Positions 61,717 to 64,000 of a DNA stretch of 64,000 nucleotides are shown one piece after another. A program made the position numbers and the translations under genes. The first letter of the stretch is position 1. Each line of letters opens with the position of its first letter. Source of the DNA: Portulaca oleracea (lineage: Eukaryota > Streptophyta > Magnoliopsida > Caryophyllales > Portulacaceae); assembly GCA_029582165.1 (NCBI GenBank), contig CM055889.1, positions 13,262,841-13,326,840 on the forward strand, given 5' to 3'. The notes below the pieces were generated by a model. It was not told the origin of the DNA and ran no database searches. It saw only the letters and a program-made list of their open reading frames with translations.

Positions 61717-61967
61717 GTCTTGGGTGATACCAGCTACTGGAATGATTTTCAAAGGGATGCTAATTCATTAATTAACTAATCTAATTTGCTTTTCTCAACC
61801 TCTCCTTTCTCTTGAGCAAAACTTGGTAACGCAAATTTGTGTTGCTTTTGTTCTAATATAATATGCCAGACATGAGGAGGAGGTTGAAAGCAGCCAATGC
61901 AGCATTTGACACCAGCCTTGATTCTGGGATCAACTTCTTTGATACAGTCGAGGTCTATGGCTCAAGG
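61717..61967 (+). pseudogene. Aldo-keto reductase fragment, right of the CACTA insertion
   Basis: After the duplicated GTC, the sequence ttgggtgataccagctac corresponds to the WGDTSYWNDFQ segment of the family but lacks one G, shifting the frame relative to the left part. The exon ends near 61760 without a GT donor at the expected point (ctaatt instead of gtaatt). The next exon at 61870-61967 reads [20 protein letters not shown] then [12 protein letters not shown], containing the family's conserved FFDTAEVYG motif. Copia sequence starts 28 bp later, so the gene's 3' part is absent here. Confidence 0.82.
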
Positions 61968-61994
61968 GTCAGATTACATATTTTAATCTTTTCC

Positions 61995-62189
61995 TGAAAA
62001 GTCTTGAGAGAAGAGAGGAAATTGCATTCAAACTTACTTGATTGAATATAGAATACATCAAGGGTTTATATAGTACATAGATTACAAGAGAAATAAAGAA
62101 ATCACATTAGTTAAGCACCTAACTACCTAGAACAGAATGCTAACAGATTCATAACTCACTAACAACCTCAAATAACTGCTTAGTCTACA
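61995..62189 (-). repeat. Copia 3' LTR, 195 bp
   Basis: Short LTR; its TG...CA ends were inferred from the purine tract at 62190-62197 and the ctgaaaag boundary at 61994-61995. Not confirmed by a second LTR. Confidence 0.7.
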
Positions 62190-64000
62190 TCCCCCCCTGA
62201 AGGTGGGATTGGTGGAGAAGCAACCAAGCCAAGCCTTGAAGCTAGATATTGATGTTGAGCCTCACCAAGAGGTTTTGTTAGGATATCTGCTATATGTTCT
62301 TGAGAGCTATTGTGATGTGTCTGAATAAGCCCTTCAGTGATCTTGTCCTGAGTATAATGACAATCAATGTTCAAGTGTTTCGTACGTTCATGAAATACAG
62401 GATTTGCTGCAATGTGAAGTGCAGCTTTGTTGTCACAAAAGAAGGGAATGGGTAGAGGACATTGAATGTGAAAGTCTTCAAGAAGATGAACAATCCATTC
62501 AAGCTCAGACACTGTTGCTGACATGCTCCCATACTCAACTTCAGCGGAAGACTTAGCCACTGTCTTCTGCTTTTTTGTCTTCCAAGAGATCAAAGATGAC
62601 CCAAAGAAGATACAAAACCCTGTAAGAGATCTGGCAGAAAATTTACAAGCTCCCCAATCTGCATCACAGAACGCCTTGATCTCCAGTGTCCTGTTTTTAG
62701 GATAGAATAGGCCTGTATCGATTGTCCCTTTGAGATACCTGAGGACATGAATTGCAGCATCATAATGTGACTTCCTTGGTGACTGTAGGAATTGGCTAAG
62801 ATGTTGGACTGCATGAGATATGTCAGGCCTGGTTAGATTCAAATAAAGCAACCTGCCAATAAGTCTTCTGTACACCCAAGGATCCTCCAAAACTTCTCCA
62901 TCATCAGTAGATAACTTGAGCCCTTTTGGTAGAGGGAAAGGTGCAGGTTTAGCCACTGTTAAACCAGCATCAGATAAAATGTCCAAGATGTACTTGCGTT
63001 GATTTAAGAGAGTGCCAGAAGAAGAATGAGCAATTTCTACACCCAAGAAGTATCTTGCTAGACCAAGATCCTTTATAGTGAAGGCTGAATGCAAATCTTG
63101 TTTTAATGAGGCAATAACAGTTGAGTCATTTCCTGTGATCAACAAATCATCAACATACACAAGAACATGAACAACTTTGTCAGCATTCACTTTAGTAAAC
63201 AAAGAATAGTTAGCTTTGGATTGTTGAAATCCTTTCCCAACCAGAAACTTAGTCAGCTCAATGTTCCACTGTCGAGAGGCTTGTTTAAGCCCATATAGAG
63301 ATCTTTGCAATTTGCATACTTGACCATCTTAACACCTTGGTACCCTTGAGGAGGAACCATATATACTTCTTCATTAATGAATCCATGTAAGAACGCATTG
63401 TTAATGTCCAATTGATGAAGATCCCATGCCTGCATAGTAGCTAAAGCAATAAACAACCTCACAGTAGTCAGCTTAGCCACATGAGAAAAGGTGTGCTTGT
63501 AATCTTTATTTCAAACTTGCTCAAATCCTCTAATCACAAGCCTAGCTTTGTGCCTTTCAACAAAACCATCAGGTTTATACTTGGTTCTAAAAACCCACTT
63601 AGAGGTTAAGGCATTCTTCTCAGCTGGTAATTCAGTAAGAGACCAAGTTTGATTCTGTTCAAGAGTAGATAATTCTTGATTCATTGCTTGCACCCATTCA
63701 GGATGTAGCTTGGCTTGATCATATGTGTTTGGTTCTGGATGTTGCAATACATTAGCAAGAGAGATCATATAGGAATGAGAAAGGTGAGCAACATTGGCAT
63801 GAGAAAAAAAAGAGGATGAAAGGGATGGAGAATTGGTTGTTTGATTTTGATGTGAAATAGGTGCTGCTGTAGTTTTAGATTTAGATGGACAAATAAAGTC
63901 TTTTAGCCAAGTAGGAGTATCTTTTTGTCTAGATGATCTTTTGACATTAACATCTGAAACAGTAGGTATGTTGGTAGAAGTAATGGGTAAAGGAGATTGA
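62180..64000 (-). pseudogene. Copia Pol: RT and RNase H, with two lesions
   Basis: Reading from the right edge: a linker with HPEWVQAMNQELSTLEQNQT and KWVFRTKYKPDGFVERHKAR (RT start), a TGA near 63508 in the same frame, VAKLTTVRLFIALATMQ and QLDINNAFLHGFINEEVYM (catalytic Asp), a one-base frameshift near 63310, then QRSLYGLKQASRQWN, the YVDDLLITG catalytic motif, and RNase H with FCDADWGACKFSARSLTGFC and LTKPL. The last frame stops at 62180, inside the LTR. The two lesions make this copy defective, though otherwise well preserved. Confidence 0.9.

Larger units (their letters stand above)
61995..64000 (-). mobile_element. Ty1/copia retrotransposon, 3' half, partial at the right edge
   Basis: A 195-bp 3' LTR (61995-62189; minus strand TGTAGACTAAGCAG...TTTTCA) is preceded on the minus strand by a purine tract (CAGGGGGGGA). 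RT and RNase H order upstream is copia-type. It lies in what would be an intron of the aldo-keto reductase. The 5' half and other LTR are beyond the window. Confidence 0.88.

Overview
This is nuclear DNA of a flowering plant, most likely a eudicot. The protein-coding genes carry introns, the single-copy genes are plant-type, and most of the window is plant transposable elements (Ty3/gypsy and Ty1/copia retrotransposons, CACTA, hAT, LINE and many MITEs). I cannot name the species from sequence alone. No tRNA or rRNA gene, CRISPR array or prokaryotic feature was seen.

Layout. (1) 1-3823, minus strand: the first eight exons of a BRD1/BRD2/BRD13-type bromodomain gene (a plant SWI/SNF-associated family), running off the left edge; a Stowaway-like MITE lies upstream at about 4147-4430. 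(2) 5.6-33.4 kb: a nest of retrotransposons. The oldest layer is a decayed minus-strand Ty3/gypsy element (element C, pol/gag 26.75-31.1 kb) whose 3' LTR has been split by three insertions: a CRM-like Ty3 element (CRM-A, 5620-11789), a large coding-poor LTR element (LARD-1, 11863-25115), and a CACTA-like element carrying a fragment of an SGT1 gene (about 25521-26666). LARD-1 was itself hit by a second CRM-like element (CRM-B, 12208-18250), a 443-bp CACTA foldback MITE (22061-22503) and a solo LTR (23234-24685). A second, truncated, oppositely oriented LARD copy starts at 31145. (3) 33.4-41.5 kb: copia gag remnants, a Harbinger-like MITE, low-complexity sequence and a MULE-like MITE with long terminal inverted repeats. 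(4) 41852-51196, plus strand: a four-exon FHIT-type diadenosine triphosphate hydrolase gene whose roughly 8.1-kb first intron holds a broken hAT transposase and two LINE remnants. (5) 52.8-62.0 kb: an aldo-keto reductase gene fragment (At1g06690-like) split in its coding exon by an 8675-bp CACTA element (53042-61716, target duplication GTC) that carries a degenerate TNP2 transposase and a PF03004-like second gene. (6) 61995-64000, minus strand: the 3' end of a Ty1/copia element.

Only two probable host genes look largely intact (bromodomain, FHIT). The aldo-keto reductase is a pseudogene here. Insertion order can be read from target-site duplications: element C first, then LARD-1 and LARD-2, then the elements inside LARD-1. 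CRM-A, whose LTRs differ at only four sites that I counted, is among the youngest insertions.

The most interesting signals are: arrays of CACG-N-CGTG type palindromic words in three different LTR families; a C-terminal polyprotein tail encoded inside the LTR of both CRM-like elements; capture of an SGT1 exon by a CACTA-like element; a near-perfect 443-bp hairpin MITE; a minisatellite with a 456-bp higher-order period inside a CACTA gene intron; and a FHIT intron with no AG at the expected 3' splice site.
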